A stretch of 64,000 nt of DNA from Scalindua sp964344685 (GCA_964344685.1 CAYFOK010000002.1:1-64000); one strand, 5' to 3'; numbered from the stretch's first letter, positions 25,881-35,113 are shown. Numbers and translations are program-made. Notes: generated by a model from the sequence alone, not told the origin.

Positions 25881-27700
25881 AGATTTTACCACAAACAGTT
25901 GTGACCAAAATAGCTGCAGGAGAAGTTATAGAGCGTCCTGCCTCGGTTTTAAAAGAGCTGGTTGAAAACGCTATTGATGCTGGAGCAACACATATAGAGA
26001 TACAACTGGAGGAAGGCGGAAAAAAACTCATAAAGGTTTCTGATAACGGTATTGGAATGGACGGTGATGATATCAAGTTGGCATTTTTAAGCCATGCAAC
26101 TAGCAAGTTGCGAAGTGATGATGATCTTTTCTCTATTGATACACTGGGTTTTAGGGGAGAAGCCCTTCCAAGCATAGGAGCAATCTCACAGACCAGGATT
26201 ATATCCCGCACAAAGGATGCATTGATTGGTTCAGAAATTCAGATTGAGGGAGGTCGTCTTGGCAATATTAAAGAAACAGGCGCGCCAGAGGGTACACAGA
26301 TCGATGTACATAATTTATTTTATAATACTCCAGTTAGACGTAAATTTCTTAAAAGCACACAAACTGAAATGGCCCATATATCTGAAATGGTTACAAGGTT
26401 TGCGTTATCGTATCCAAACATCCATTTTAGTACTATCCATAATGGTAAAAATGTCTTAATCTTTCCAACTGCTAAGAACCTGAAAGAAAGAATAAACACT
26501 ATCTTTGGTAAAGAAATAAGCGAAAATCTAATTGAAATAAATTTAAAAGAGCCTGAAATATCTATATATGGTTATATTCTACCGCCAACACATAACCGTC
26601 CAAATACGAAGATGCAGTTTATTTTTCTTAACGGAAGGTATATTCGAGACAATATAATTTTTCATGCTATAAATGCAGCTTACCGAAACCTTTTGATGTC
26701 CAGACGATCACCAATTGTTTTTTTGCTTCTTCAGATTGATAGCAGGGAAGTGGATGTTAATGTGCACCCGACGAAGATTGAAGTCAGGTTTAAAAATACG
26801 GGGCTTATTCACGATCAGTTATATGCTGCAATCCGTTCTGCCCTTATGCAGACAGAATCTCACACTTCGCTTCAAGTTACGAGCCAGCATAGCCATCCCA
26901 ACGCCGAACCACCTGCTACGGCTGCCAATACATTTATAGAAGGTGCCGATGCACAACACAAACAAGAAAAAGACGTTTCGTTGAATGCAAAAAAAGAGTC
27001 TGTAATGAAGTCAATGTCAGACTTTTTTTCAGCCTCTCCGGACAATGAAACTCCTTATCGCAAGGATAAGCATGAGCAGGACGTTTTGCCTTCTACAGAG
27101 GATAAACCTCTGTTTAAGCAGGAAAGCAAGCTTACTTCTTATATACAGATTCACAATTCGTACATAGTTGAAGAAACTGCAGATGGTTTAAATATAATTG
27201 ACCAGCATGCTCTGCACGAGGTTGTTCTTTACCATGAAATGTGGGAACATATTAAATCGTCAAAACTTGCAGTACAGAAACTGTTAATTCCTGCGTTAAT
27301 AGAACTAACACCCCGCGATTTTGTTACAATTATGAATCTTAGAGAGGAATTTGCTACTTTAGGTATAGAAATTGAGGAATTTGGAAAAAGCACAATAGCA
27401 ATTCGTACGCATCCGCAAATTTTGAAAAACCTGGATTTCAATTCGCTTATTCAAACCGTTTTGGAAGAAATTGATAGTGACGAAATAAAAAGCAAGACAG
27501 ATAATATTTTAATTAAAATCGTCCAGATAATGGCTTGTAAAGGTGCCGTCAAGGCAGGCCAGCGGCTGGCACCACAAGAAATTCAGTCGCTTTTAGAGCA
27601 GAGGAGTGATAATATTGTTACCAGCTTCTGTCCCCATGGCCGCCCTACAGCACTAGAATTTAAGATATCTGAACTTGAAAAACAATTTAAGAGAATCTAG
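25868..27700 (+). CDS. mutL: DNA mismatch repair protein MutL
   Basis: A 610-residue GHKL ATPase. N-terminal motifs: IAAGEVIERPASVLKELVEN (20 residues), DAGATHIEI, DNGIGM, the ATSKL segment, TLGFRGEALPSI and FYNTPVRRKFLK. A variable linker spans about 340-420 and the C-terminal dimerisation domain follows (IIDQHALHEVVLYHEMW; MACKGAVKAGQRL; CPHGRPTALEF). The QHALHE and CPHGRP motifs are the C-terminal metal-binding type associated with endonuclease activity; the usual DQHA-x2-E is changed slightly to DQHALHE, which still fits. The GTG start at 25868 has AAGGAG eight bases upstream and overlaps tsaE. Confidence 0.95.
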   Translation: MPRIKILPQTVVTKIAAGEVIERPASVLKELVENAIDAGATHIEIQLEEGGKKLIKVSDNGIGMDGDDIKLAFLSHATSKLRSDDDLFSIDTLGFRGEALPSIGAISQTRIISRTKDALIGSEIQIEGGRLGNIKETGAPEGTQIDVHNLFYNTPVRRKFLKSTQTEMAHISEMVTRFALSYPNIHFSTIHNGKNVLIFPTAKNLKERINTIFGKEISENLIEINLKEPEISIYGYILPPTHNRPNTKMQFIFLNGRYIRDNIIFHAINAAYRNLLMSRRSPIVFLLLQIDSREVDVNVHPTKIEVRFKNTGLIHDQLYAAIRSALMQTESHTSLQVTSQHSHPNAEPPATAANTFIEGADAQHKQEKDVSLNAKKESVMKSMSDFFSASPDNETPYRKDKHEQDVLPSTEDKPLFKQESKLTSYIQIHNSYIVEETADGLNIIDQHALHEVVLYHEMWEHIKSSKLAVQKLLIPALIELTPRDFVTIMNLREEFATLGIEIEEFGKSTIAIRTHPQILKNLDFNSLIQTVLEEIDSDEIKSKTDNILIKIVQIMACKGAVKAGQRLAPQEIQSLLEQRSDNIVTSFCPHGRPTALEFKISELEKQFKRI

Positions 27701-27845
27701 AAAAAAATTTTATTGTAGTATGTCTTATTAGTAATTAGATCATTATCTGCTATATATAGTGTTTTTAGGATAGTGATACTACAATATGTAGTAATTATAG
27801 AAGAATATGCATAAAACTATAATAATCATGATGTTAACTTTTTCC

Positions 27846-27872
27846 TTGACGGTTTCTAGGTTTGTCTATAAT
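27846..27872 (+). promoter_or_regulatory. Promoter for rpsU
   Basis: TTGACG at 27846-27851 and a perfect TATAAT at 27867-27872 with a short 15-base spacer; TAATAT at 27869 would give 17. It lies about 55 bp before the rpsU start in an otherwise empty 210-bp gap. Confidence 0.6.
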
Positions 27873-27927
27873 ATAACCTATTCGACAATTTTTTGATATT
27901 TTTTTGTGAATGGAGTTGGTTTTTTTT

Positions 27928-28131
27928 ATGGCAAAGATTCAAATTTCTGAGAATGAAAGTTTGCGTGAGGCGATTAGAAGATTTAAAAAGATGTGTGATA
28001 AAGAGGGCATAATAAATCAATCAAAACGTTATGCTTATTTTGAGAAACCGTCTGATAAACGTCGCCGCGAAGCGAGCAGGAGAATCAAGAATATAAAGAA
28101 GGCACAGAATCCAAATGCAAATATTATTTAG
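27928..28131 (+). CDS. rpsU: 30S ribosomal protein S21
   Basis: A 67-residue basic protein: AKIQISENESLREAIRRFKK is the S21 N-terminus and RRREASRRIKNIKKAQ its basic C-terminal helix. The frame opens at an ATG at 27910, but family alignment favours 27928; a GGAG at 27914-27917, ten bases before it, supports this. S21 binds near the anti-Shine-Dalgarno end of 16S rRNA. Confidence 0.93.
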   Translation: MAKIQISENESLREAIRRFKKMCDKEGIINQSKRYAYFEKPSDKRRREASRRIKNIKKAQNPNANII

Positions 28132-28465
28132 TTCATAATTTTGCAGATTATAAGTGATTCGAAGAAACAATTATAAAGCCTTCTAAAACATCATATCCTT
28201 TGAATGTTGCTAATCTATATAAAACATTACCGTATAGATAACACTTCCATGATTATTTATCAATAAATACTGCTTCTTATTATTTAATTCCGCCAAAATA
28301 CATTTCAAGTATCATACGTTTAGTGACCTTTCATTTAAAACGCCTGATCTGTTTTTAAAGCCCGCTTTGTATAGTTAGATGGTAAAAAATTAGAGAAGGC
28401 TTGAAATTGCTGAATGGTCTGCTTTTTCCTTTGACACTAAATTTCTACCTGATAGATTATATGGT
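28132..28465. other. 334-bp spacer between rpsU and the radical SAM gene
   Basis: AT-rich, with no gene seen. It holds a TTGACA at 28431-28436 followed by GATTAT at 28455-28460, a candidate promoter only six bases before the next start codon. Confidence 0.4.
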
Positions 28466-29449
28466 ATGACTACACTCTCTACTCAAAAAACATGGTTAGA
28501 AACACACAGATACTACCCTTTTAGTTCCTATTTACGGGAAAATTTCTCCGTTAAGATACATAAAGTTTCGATTCATGCCGGTTTCACGTGCCCTAACAGG
28601 GATGGATTGGTAGGTGTTGGCGGATGTACATACTGTGCTAACGAAAGTTTCAGTCCAAATGTTCGTGAAGCAATTACACCCATAAAAGAACAGGTTGAAA
28701 AAGGTGTTGGATATTTAAAAAGAAGATATGGTGCTGAAAAGTTCATTGCGTATTTTCAGGCCTTTACGAATACATATGCAGATGTTGAAACACTAAGAGC
28801 TCGATACGATGAAGCGTTATTAAACAATGATGTTATCGGTCTTTCTATTGGCACGAGGCCTGACTGTATTACAGAAGAAATCCTGGATCTTATTTATTCA
28901 TATACTAAAAAATACCATGTATGGGTTGAATACGGCTTGCAATCAATACATGATCGTACTTTGAGATTGGTAAATCGTGGACACGATTATAAGTCTTTCG
29001 AAGACGCTATAATTCGCACGAAAAACAAATGTGGTATAAAAATATGTGTTCACGTAATCCTTGGCCTGCCTGGGGAAGATAGGAATGACATGATGGAAAC
29101 TGCTAGAACCGTTTCTTCTATGGGCATTGACGGAATAAAGCTCCACCATTTGTACATTGCTAAGAATACGGCAATGGCTGACGATTACGCTAAGGGAAAC
29201 ATTAAGACATTGAAAATGGAAGAGTATGTCTCGCTTGCCTGTGATTTTTTAGAGAGAATTTCTCCGGACATAGTTGTGCAGAGATTAGTTGGTGATACGC
29301 ATGGTGATTCCTTAATTGCACCCGTATGGAATGCAACCAAGGGTGAGGTATTTGCAGCCATTACCAATGAATTAAAAGATCGCAATTCATATCAAGGCTC
29401 AAAATTTACTCCATCATACCCTGTGTTGCCGCGAACACAAGGACTTTAA
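28466..29449 (+). CDS. TIGR01212-family radical SAM protein (YhcC-like)
   Basis: A 327-residue radical SAM enzyme of the YhcC/TIGR01212 family. The N-terminus has HAGFTCPNRDGLVGVGGCTY with the cluster-binding cysteines spaced as in this family (C then CxYC), followed by AYFQAFTNTYADVETLR, GLSIGTRPDCITEEILDL, WVEYGLQSIHDRTL and the HVILGLPGEDRNDM segment. The reaction is unknown. The ATG at 28466 has no visible Shine-Dalgarno sequence, and the nearest promoter would start transcription at about the ATG itself. Confidence 0.92.
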   Translation: MTTLSTQKTWLETHRYYPFSSYLRENFSVKIHKVSIHAGFTCPNRDGLVGVGGCTYCANESFSPNVREAITPIKEQVEKGVGYLKRRYGAEKFIAYFQAFTNTYADVETLRARYDEALLNNDVIGLSIGTRPDCITEEILDLIYSYTKKYHVWVEYGLQSIHDRTLRLVNRGHDYKSFEDAIIRTKNKCGIKICVHVILGLPGEDRNDMMETARTVSSMGIDGIKLHHLYIAKNTAMADDYAKGNIKTLKMEEYVSLACDFLERISPDIVVQRLVGDTHGDSLIAPVWNATKGEVFAAITNELKDRNSYQGSKFTPSYPVLPRTQGL

Positions 29450-29475
29450 ACCTTCCTGTGTGAGTGTGATAGGGC

Positions 29476-29505
29476 TTGACATGATAAAGTTAGGATAGAT
29501 ATAAT
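29476..29505 (+). promoter_or_regulatory. Promoter for tRNA-Gly
   Basis: Consensus TTGACA at 29476-29481 and consensus TATAAT at 29500-29505 with an 18-base spacer, about 30 bases before the tRNA. Confidence 0.85.
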
Positions 29506-29536
29506 TCTTTATCCTTATTATCTGCCAGACTTGAAT

Positions 29537-29608
29537 GCGGGCGTAATTCAGTGGTAGAATACCAGCTTCCCAAGCTGGGTGTCGTGGGTTCGAATCCCAT
29601 CGCCCGCT
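29537..29608 (+). tRNA. tRNA-Gly (CCC)
   Basis: Acceptor GCGGGCG pairs with CGCCCGC; D-arm TAATTCAGTGGTAGAAT; anticodon arm CCAGC-TTCCCAA-GCTGG with anticodon CCC; T-arm GTGGGTTCGAATCCCAT; discriminator T. The CCA end is not encoded, unlike tRNA-Phe in this window. Confidence 0.97.
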
Positions 29609-29724
29609 CTATGCAAACAATAATTTAGTATTTGGAAATTACAGTATTAAATTTTTGCCGGATACAAAATTCATAAACTTATAGATTGCATTGAATAATA
29701 TAAATTTGAAGGAGAAAGTGTAGA

Positions 29725-30468
29725 TTGAAAAACTTTCCGGCTACGAAAGGGTTTGGTGGCATTGTGATGCTGTTGCTCATCATAATTTTGATAACAGGAT
29801 GTGCTACAAGCCACAGAACAGTTATGTCCCCTCCTCCTAAATTAAGAAAGGAATTAGATTCATTAAAACCTAAAAAAGTTGTCCAGAGATCTTCAAGATA
29901 TACGATAAAAAAAGGTGATACTATCTGGAGGATAGCTCACAATCATGGTGTTTTACCAAACGAAATTATAAAAGCTAATGATATCAAAGATGTTGAGAAC
30001 ATAAAACCCGGACAACAGTTGATTATACCTACGGGTGTAACCGTTAGTAAAACTGCGCCGGAACAGAGAGCTCCAGAGTATACTAAGAAGTTAAATGAAT
30101 CATTTAAATGGCCTATACGTGGTAAAATATTGTTCGGTTTTGATAAATGGATAGATGGGTATAAAAACAAAGGAATTGATATAGAGGCTGTTAATGGACA
30201 GGCAGTGAAAGCATCAAAAAGTGGAGTGGTCGCATTGACCTCTGATACGCCTGATGGATGGGGCAAGGTTGTCGTACTTCAGCATGATGATGGTTCTTAC
30301 ACATGGTATGCTTATAATTCCAGGATCCTAGTTAAAAAAGGGGACTATGTCGTACAAGGACAAACTATCACAGAGGCTGGCAGTACCGGGAGAGCAAAAC
30401 GAGAAAAACTCCATTTCAAAATATTTTTACGCGGAGTACCGGTAGATCCAATATCTCACTTACGTTAA
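29725..30468 (+). CDS. NlpD-like lipoprotein: LysM domain plus degenerate LytM (M23) domain
   Basis: A 247-residue lipoprotein with a hydrophobic signal and lipobox ILITGCATS (Cys about residue 27). A LysM peptidoglycan-binding domain (about 60-105: YTIKKGDTIWRIAHNHGV, IKPGQQLIIP) is followed by an M23-like domain (about 130-247). The zinc ligands are largely lost: KNKGIDIE replaces the HxxxD motif, WYAYNS replaces the YxHL histidine, and only the LHFKI histidine of the HxH motif remains. It is therefore probably an amidase activator like NlpD/EnvC. The start is TTG with GGAG upstream. Confidence 0.88.
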   Translation: MKNFPATKGFGGIVMLLLIIILITGCATSHRTVMSPPPKLRKELDSLKPKKVVQRSSRYTIKKGDTIWRIAHNHGVLPNEIIKANDIKDVENIKPGQQLIIPTGVTVSKTAPEQRAPEYTKKLNESFKWPIRGKILFGFDKWIDGYKNKGIDIEAVNGQAVKASKSGVVALTSDTPDGWGKVVVLQHDDGSYTWYAYNSRILVKKGDYVVQGQTITEAGSTGRAKREKLHFKIFLRGVPVDPISHLR

Positions 30469-30592
30469 ATGACTTATGCGGATTACAAAATCAAGTAGCG
30501 AGGATTCAAGTTTTAATAAGGTTTTGTAATACCATACAAATTCTTTCCTTTTCACAGAAAAATTACAGACTACATTTTCCCTTTATAAATTA

Positions 30593-31066
30593 ATGAAAAA
30601 TATTTGGGCGCCCTGGCGCAAGGAATTTATCTTGAGTAAAAAAGAAGAGAATTGTTTTTTCTGTGAGGCGATAAAAAACAATCAGGACCGCAGGAATCTG
30701 GTTTTGTACAGGGGAAAGGAGTGTTTTTGTATTCTAAACAAATATCCGTATAATAACGGCCATTTAATGGTAGCTCCAAACCTGCACAAAGATGATTTGT
30801 CAAAATTAAGCGATTCAGAAATGCTGGAATTCATGACATTAACAAGAGACGTTAAGAGTGTATTGAGTAAAAAAATGAATCCTGATGGTTTCAATTTGGG
30901 AATTAATTTTGGGAAAGTTGCCGGAGCTGGCGTCGAAGGCCACATACATTTGCATATAGTTCCAAGATGGAATGGTGATACAAACTTTATGCCTGTTATA
31001 TCTGATACAAAAGTTGTTCCACAATCACTCGATGAGTTGTATGTTGAACTGAAAGATTGTTTTTAA
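30593..31066 (+). CDS. HIT-family nucleotide hydrolase/transferase
   Basis: A 157-residue histidine-triad protein. The catalytic motif GHIHLHIVPRWNGDTNFMPV is intact, and the N-terminal APWRKEFI and FFCEAI segments match the diadenosine-polyphosphate phosphorylase/Ap4A-type HIT subfamily of bacteria. It likely cleaves dinucleotide polyphosphates or nucleoside phosphoramidates. It precedes the dGTPase gene by 23 bp, so a shared nucleotide-housekeeping transcript is possible. Confidence 0.92.
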   Translation: MKNIWAPWRKEFILSKKEENCFFCEAIKNNQDRRNLVLYRGKECFCILNKYPYNNGHLMVAPNLHKDDLSKLSDSEMLEFMTLTRDVKSVLSKKMNPDGFNLGINFGKVAGAGVEGHIHLHIVPRWNGDTNFMPVISDTKVVPQSLDELYVELKDCF

Positions 31067-31089
31067 CGTTTTAGATTGGATTATATAGA

Positions 31090-32241
31090 GTGCTGACAAG
31101 AGAAGATCTGGAAAAAAGAGAAAATAGTTGCCTCGCTCCCTATGCTATGAAAAGCATGAATACGCGCGGAAGAGCACACCCTGAAGATGAGCACCCATAT
31201 CGAAGTGTTTATCAGAGGGATAGAGACAGGATTATCCATTCTACTGCTTTCCGGAGACTGGAATATAAAACACAGGTATTTGTAAACCATGAGGGGGACT
31301 ACTATCGTACACGGCTTACACATTCAATAGAAGTTGCTCAGATAGCAAGGAGTATATCAAGGGCATTGTGTTTAAATGAAGATCTCTCCGAGGCAATAGC
31401 TCTGGCACATGACCTGGGCCATACACCATTTGGCCATTCAGGTGAAGATGCTCTCAGGATATTGATGAAGCAACATGGCGGTTTTGAGCATAACATTCAG
31501 GGATTGCGTGTTGTTGACATTCTGGAAAAACGGTATTCTCAATTTTCCGGTCTGAATCTTTCGTGGGAGGTTAGAGAATCAATTGCAAAGCACAAACTAC
31601 TTTCAGACGATCCAAATGTTATTAAATTTGATTTAAACAAACAGCCGCTTCTTGAAGCAAAAATTGTAGATATTGCTGACTCTATTGCCTATGATAATCA
31701 TGATATCGATGATAGTTTAAAAGCAGGGCTGATTACAGAAAATGGCCTGGAGAAAGTTGAACTGTGGAGATATGCAAAAGAGAAGGTAAGGGAACAGTAT
31801 AATAATCTTAGTAAAGATATGGAAAATATACATACGATAAAATATATAATCGATATGGAAGTAACGGATTTGATAACGAATACACAATTAATGATTGAAA
31901 GGATGAAGATTGAAACAACTGATGATGTCCAGAATTGTAAAGAAAGACTAGTATCCTTTTCACCTGAAATATCTAAAAAGAAACTGGAATTACAGGAGTT
32001 TTTACAGCAGAATGCATATAGTCACTACAGAGTTGTTCGAATGGCTGATAAAGCAAAAAGGTTTGTAGAAGAGTTGTTTAATGCATTTATTGAAAACCCT
32101 ATGCAGCTTCCTCCTGAATACCAAAAATGGATAGAAGAGGCGGGACTTTATCAGGGTGTTTGTGATTATATAGCCGGAATGACTGACAGGTTTGCACAAG
32201 ACGAGTATTTGAAGCTTTTTTATCCTTATGAAAGGGTATGA
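31090..32241 (+). CDS. dgt: Deoxyguanosinetriphosphate triphosphohydrolase-like HD protein
   Basis: A 383-residue HD-domain dNTPase. Metal ligands are visible in YRTRLTHSIEVAQIARSI (H) and ALAHDLGHTPFGHSGEDAL (HD, H), with a later ADSIAYDNHDIDD aspartate. The early DRDRIIHSTAFRRLEYKTQV segment is the family substrate-binding region. It hydrolyses dNTPs to nucleosides and triphosphate. The start is GTG at 31090. The 3' end overlaps ispD by four bases (ATGA), indicating coupled translation. Confidence 0.94.
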   Translation: MLTREDLEKRENSCLAPYAMKSMNTRGRAHPEDEHPYRSVYQRDRDRIIHSTAFRRLEYKTQVFVNHEGDYYRTRLTHSIEVAQIARSISRALCLNEDLSEAIALAHDLGHTPFGHSGEDALRILMKQHGGFEHNIQGLRVVDILEKRYSQFSGLNLSWEVRESIAKHKLLSDDPNVIKFDLNKQPLLEAKIVDIADSIAYDNHDIDDSLKAGLITENGLEKVELWRYAKEKVREQYNNLSKDMENIHTIKYIIDMEVTDLITNTQLMIERMKIETTDDVQNCKERLVSFSPEISKKKLELQEFLQQNAYSHYRVVRMADKAKRFVEELFNAFIENPMQLPPEYQKWIEEAGLYQGVCDYIAGMTDRFAQDEYLKLFYPYERV

Positions 32242-32975
32242 TGAAGACAGATGTTTCTGTAATAATGCCCGCTGCAGGTCTTAGCCTCCGTATGGGAGCT
32301 AATGTAAGAAAACCATTTATAATGATAGGTGCAAAGCCTATTTTTTTTTATACACTGGAAAAATTCAGTAAACTTGAGAGAGTAAAAGAGATTATTTTTG
32401 TGGTAAATGAGAAAGATCGATCAACCGTTATTGAAAAATGGTCTGATGAATTAAAAGCATACAAGGTAACCAAGATCGTTACAGGGGGTGAACGCAGGCA
32501 AGATAGCATCTATAACGGCCTTTCTCATCTAGATACAGACACCAATATAATCCTGATACATGATGCCGTAAGGCCTTTGGTAAAAGATGATGAAATTGAG
32601 GCTGTTATTAAAAACACGGAGGAGAAAGGTGCTGCTATTGTTGCGAGCCCTATGAAGTTGACTGTGAAGAGGGTTAACTCAAGTTTTGAAATAATAAAAA
32701 CTGTTCCCAGACATGATCTATGGATGGCACAAACACCTCAGGGTTTCAAAAGAGAATTGCTGATTAATGCGTATGATAAGATTAAGGATACAAATGAAGA
32801 ATATACCGATGATGCTGAGGTAGTTGAAAAATCCGGGCACACAGTAGGAATAGTACCAGGAAGCTATGATAATATTAAAATTACTACACGAGAGGATTTA
32901 CAGCTGGCGGAGCTACTATTAGTAAAATGTTATAGTAATAAAGATAAAAATGTAAAGTTTGATTCCTTGCAGTAA
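32238..32975 (+). CDS. ispD: 2-C-methyl-D-erythritol 4-phosphate cytidylyltransferase
   Basis: A 245-residue enzyme of the MEP isoprenoid pathway. Motifs: IMPAAGLSLRMGANVRKPF (nucleotide loop), GGERRQDSIYNGL, LIHDAVRPLV, TVPRHDLWMAQTPQGFKREL and YTDDAEVVEKSG. Full length. Its ATG overlaps the dgt stop. ispF is not adjacent. Confidence 0.95.
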   Translation: MMKTDVSVIMPAAGLSLRMGANVRKPFIMIGAKPIFFYTLEKFSKLERVKEIIFVVNEKDRSTVIEKWSDELKAYKVTKIVTGGERRQDSIYNGLSHLDTDTNIILIHDAVRPLVKDDEIEAVIKNTEEKGAAIVASPMKLTVKRVNSSFEIIKTVPRHDLWMAQTPQGFKRELLINAYDKIKDTNEEYTDDAEVVEKSGHTVGIVPGSYDNIKITTREDLQLAELLLVKCYSNKDKNVKFDSLQ

Positions 32976-33109
32976 GTCATCGGCACTTTTTGCCGGGTTC
33001 GGTCCGGATGAATCCCTGCCCGACGAATGACAGGCTGGCATTTGCCAGCCTGATAAGCTGTTCTGGCGGGGACGGAGAAGCGAAGTTGCCAACTCAGAAT
33101 ATTATCAGA
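32976..33109. repeat. Palindrome-rich, GC-richer intergenic element
   Basis: Between convergent ispD and the SHOCT lipoprotein gene. It has a small hairpin CGGCA/TGCCG (32981-32995) and a perfect 10-bp inverted repeat CAGGCTGGCA-TT-TGCCAGCCTG (33031-33052), in a stretch visibly richer in G and C than the surroundings. It could act as a bidirectional terminator or be a dispersed palindromic repeat; no T-run follows directly. Confidence 0.6.
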
Positions 33110-34216
33110 TTAAAACTGTTTCAATAATTTTTTCTTTTTGTACTCATAGTCTTCGTCAGTTATGAAACCTTCATCTCTTAATTCCAGATACTCGGCCAGG
33201 ATTTCTTTAATGTTTCTTTCCTCTGTTCCGTCATCATGTTCTTCCAGAAGGTCACTTTTCTTATGATCGTAATCGACATCACTTATAAATCCGTCTTCTT
33301 TCAGTTTGCGAAGATCATTAAATTTATCTTTTATGCTCTTTGTTTGTTTACTGCCTAGAATTAATGCTTTTCTGAGTTTATAATCTTCTTCAGTAATAAG
33401 TCCGGTAGCCTCTAGTTCTTTAAGCTCCAGAAGCTGATCTTTGATACTCATTCTTGGAAGCACAATTCTAGTGGTACTGCCTGAAGCGATTTCACCGGAA
33501 CCTTTGGCGTCCTTATCAGTGAGTGTTTCTTCCTTTCCGTAGTCCTCTTTTTTGACAAAAGTTTCCTTCTTTAAATCTATTATAATCCAATTTTCATGCC
33601 CTCTTTTAAGCTTTTGATCCGGGCGTAGATTAATTTTCCAAAACGGGTTTTTCGTTATACTGAAAGGATCAATAAATACTTCCTCTTCTGCCTGTCCAAA
33701 TACATTCTCCAGGCCTTTGTCTTCCGTATCGGTATATTTAATTCTTGAAAACACTACATTTAATTTGTCATGAGAGATGAATAATCCAAATATGGTGTCT
33801 GTTTCTGCTGACTTAAACATACCTTTTCCTTTACTGATATTCGAATTAACTAAAATGTATTGTGATGGGGATGCCTTTGTAAAAGCGTCAGCTAGATGGG
33901 GAACTAAATTCAGCAATTCACTTTCCGAAAAAACATTCTTTTCTTTGCTCCAGCCTTTAACTGCTTTATCTTTATAATAAATAGAAGCAAGTGCGCTTGA
34001 TAACATGTTTTTGTTTAAAAATCTGGGGTGATCAAGGAATGTCTTTGAAGCACCTTTTGTGCTCTTTACTGCTTCTAGTCTTATATAAGTCTTGCCTTGA
34101 TTATATATATTGTCTCTTGGGCTTTGAACATGATCATCTTTGACTAAAGAATTAAAATCGGTGCAACCGGTTATCCCAAACAAAACGGCAAGTAATAAAA
34201 CACGTTTAAAATTCAT
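33110..34216 (-). CDS. Lipoprotein with three C-terminal SHOCT domains
   Basis: A 368-residue protein with lipobox GITGCTDF (Cys near residue 18). A central domain is shared with the next gene upstream (SIYYKDKAVKGW; GHENWIIIDLKKE). At the C-terminus are three successive SHOCT-type helical hairpins: LKELEATGLITEEDY, LRKLKEDGFISDVDY and YLELRDEGFITDEDY, each followed by a K-x-LL segment. SHOCT domains usually occur singly and are thought to mediate oligomerisation. The start overlaps the stop of the upstream paralogue by 11 bp. Function unknown. Confidence 0.82.
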   Translation of the reverse strand: MNFKRVLLLAVLFGITGCTDFNSLVKDDHVQSPRDNIYNQGKTYIRLEAVKSTKGASKTFLDHPRFLNKNMLSSALASIYYKDKAVKGWSKEKNVFSESELLNLVPHLADAFTKASPSQYILVNSNISKGKGMFKSAETDTIFGLFISHDKLNVVFSRIKYTDTEDKGLENVFGQAEEEVFIDPFSITKNPFWKINLRPDQKLKRGHENWIIIDLKKETFVKKEDYGKEETLTDKDAKGSGEIASGSTTRIVLPRMSIKDQLLELKELEATGLITEEDYKLRKALILGSKQTKSIKDKFNDLRKLKEDGFISDVDYDHKKSDLLEEHDDGTEERNIKEILAEYLELRDEGFITDEDYEYKKKKLLKQF

Positions 34217-35099
34217 TTAAAAGTTCCTTCTTTTTCAATTCATAATCTCTCTCTGAAATCAACCCTTCATCGCTGAGAACTTTTAATTCTTTTAGTTTGT
34301 CTCGCACGTCTTGATATTTCTGCTTCTCTTCAATGAAGTTGTTACTGGTCCTTACCTTCCTCTCAATAGCTCTTGCCCTTCTGTCTGTCTGAAATGGCTT
34401 AGCATTAGTAGTATTACTGCTACTCTTACCACTGCCGGACACGCCAAACAAATTACTGCTCAAATCGAAAATAAGCCAGTTTTGATGTCCGGGTGCAAAT
34501 CGTTGTCCTTCCATGGGAATAAGATTCCAACGACCGCTTCTCTTCACTTCAAAAGGATCTTTAAATTTACTCTTATTACTTTTCCTAAATGATCTTCCGT
34601 CAGAAACACTTTTTTTATTCAGAATATCGCTGAAAACAATGTTAAGCTCGTTGTTTGATACAAACATACTAAAATAACTTTGGGCGTCAGCCAAAAGGAC
34701 TTTATCAACAGTAGAAAAAACTAAAATATCTTGAGAATCATTGGCCATTGAAAATGCACTGATTATCGGGGGGATAATATTCTGCAATTCTTCTTTTTGA
34801 TATAATTGTTTTTTACCTTTGGTACCCAACATCATTGTTTTCTGCGTATAATAAATGGATGAAAGGATGTTTGCGAGTCCTCCTCCAGTAAAATAATATG
34901 GGTGATTATAGTTTTTCTTTATTACATCTCCCTTTTCATCAAGTTCTTCCCGTATCTCAACAGACGCATTTTGGTCATTGACTGTCGCCCCAACTATGTT
35001 GCTTTTTCTAACTACCTTCTTATTATATGTGTAGCAGCCAGTTACTAGAGATAGTAATAAAAGCAACGATATAAATTTAAGTGAAGAATATTGTTTCAT
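34206..35099 (-). CDS. Lipoprotein with one C-terminal SHOCT domain (paralogue of the next gene)
   Basis: A 297-residue protein with a signal and lipobox SLVTGCYTY. The central domain (SIYYTQKTMMLG; FVSNNELNIVFSDI; GHQNWLIFDLSSN) is clearly homologous to the downstream lipoprotein, and one SHOCT hairpin ends the protein (LKVLSDEGLISERDYELKKK). It starts 14 bp after the radA stop, so radA and both lipoproteins form one transcription unit. Function unknown; a surface or outer-membrane-associated role is inferred from lipidation. Confidence 0.82.
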   Translation of the reverse strand: MKQYSSLKFISLLLLLSLVTGCYTYNKKVVRKSNIVGATVNDQNASVEIREELDEKGDVIKKNYNHPYYFTGGGLANILSSIYYTQKTMMLGTKGKKQLYQKEELQNIIPPIISAFSMANDSQDILVFSTVDKVLLADAQSYFSMFVSNNELNIVFSDILNKKSVSDGRSFRKSNKSKFKDPFEVKRSGRWNLIPMEGQRFAPGHQNWLIFDLSSNLFGVSGSGKSSSNTTNAKPFQTDRRARAIERKVRTSNNFIEEKQKYQDVRDKLKELKVLSDEGLISERDYELKKKELLNEF

Positions 35100-35113
35100 A
35101 ACGATATCCCTTC

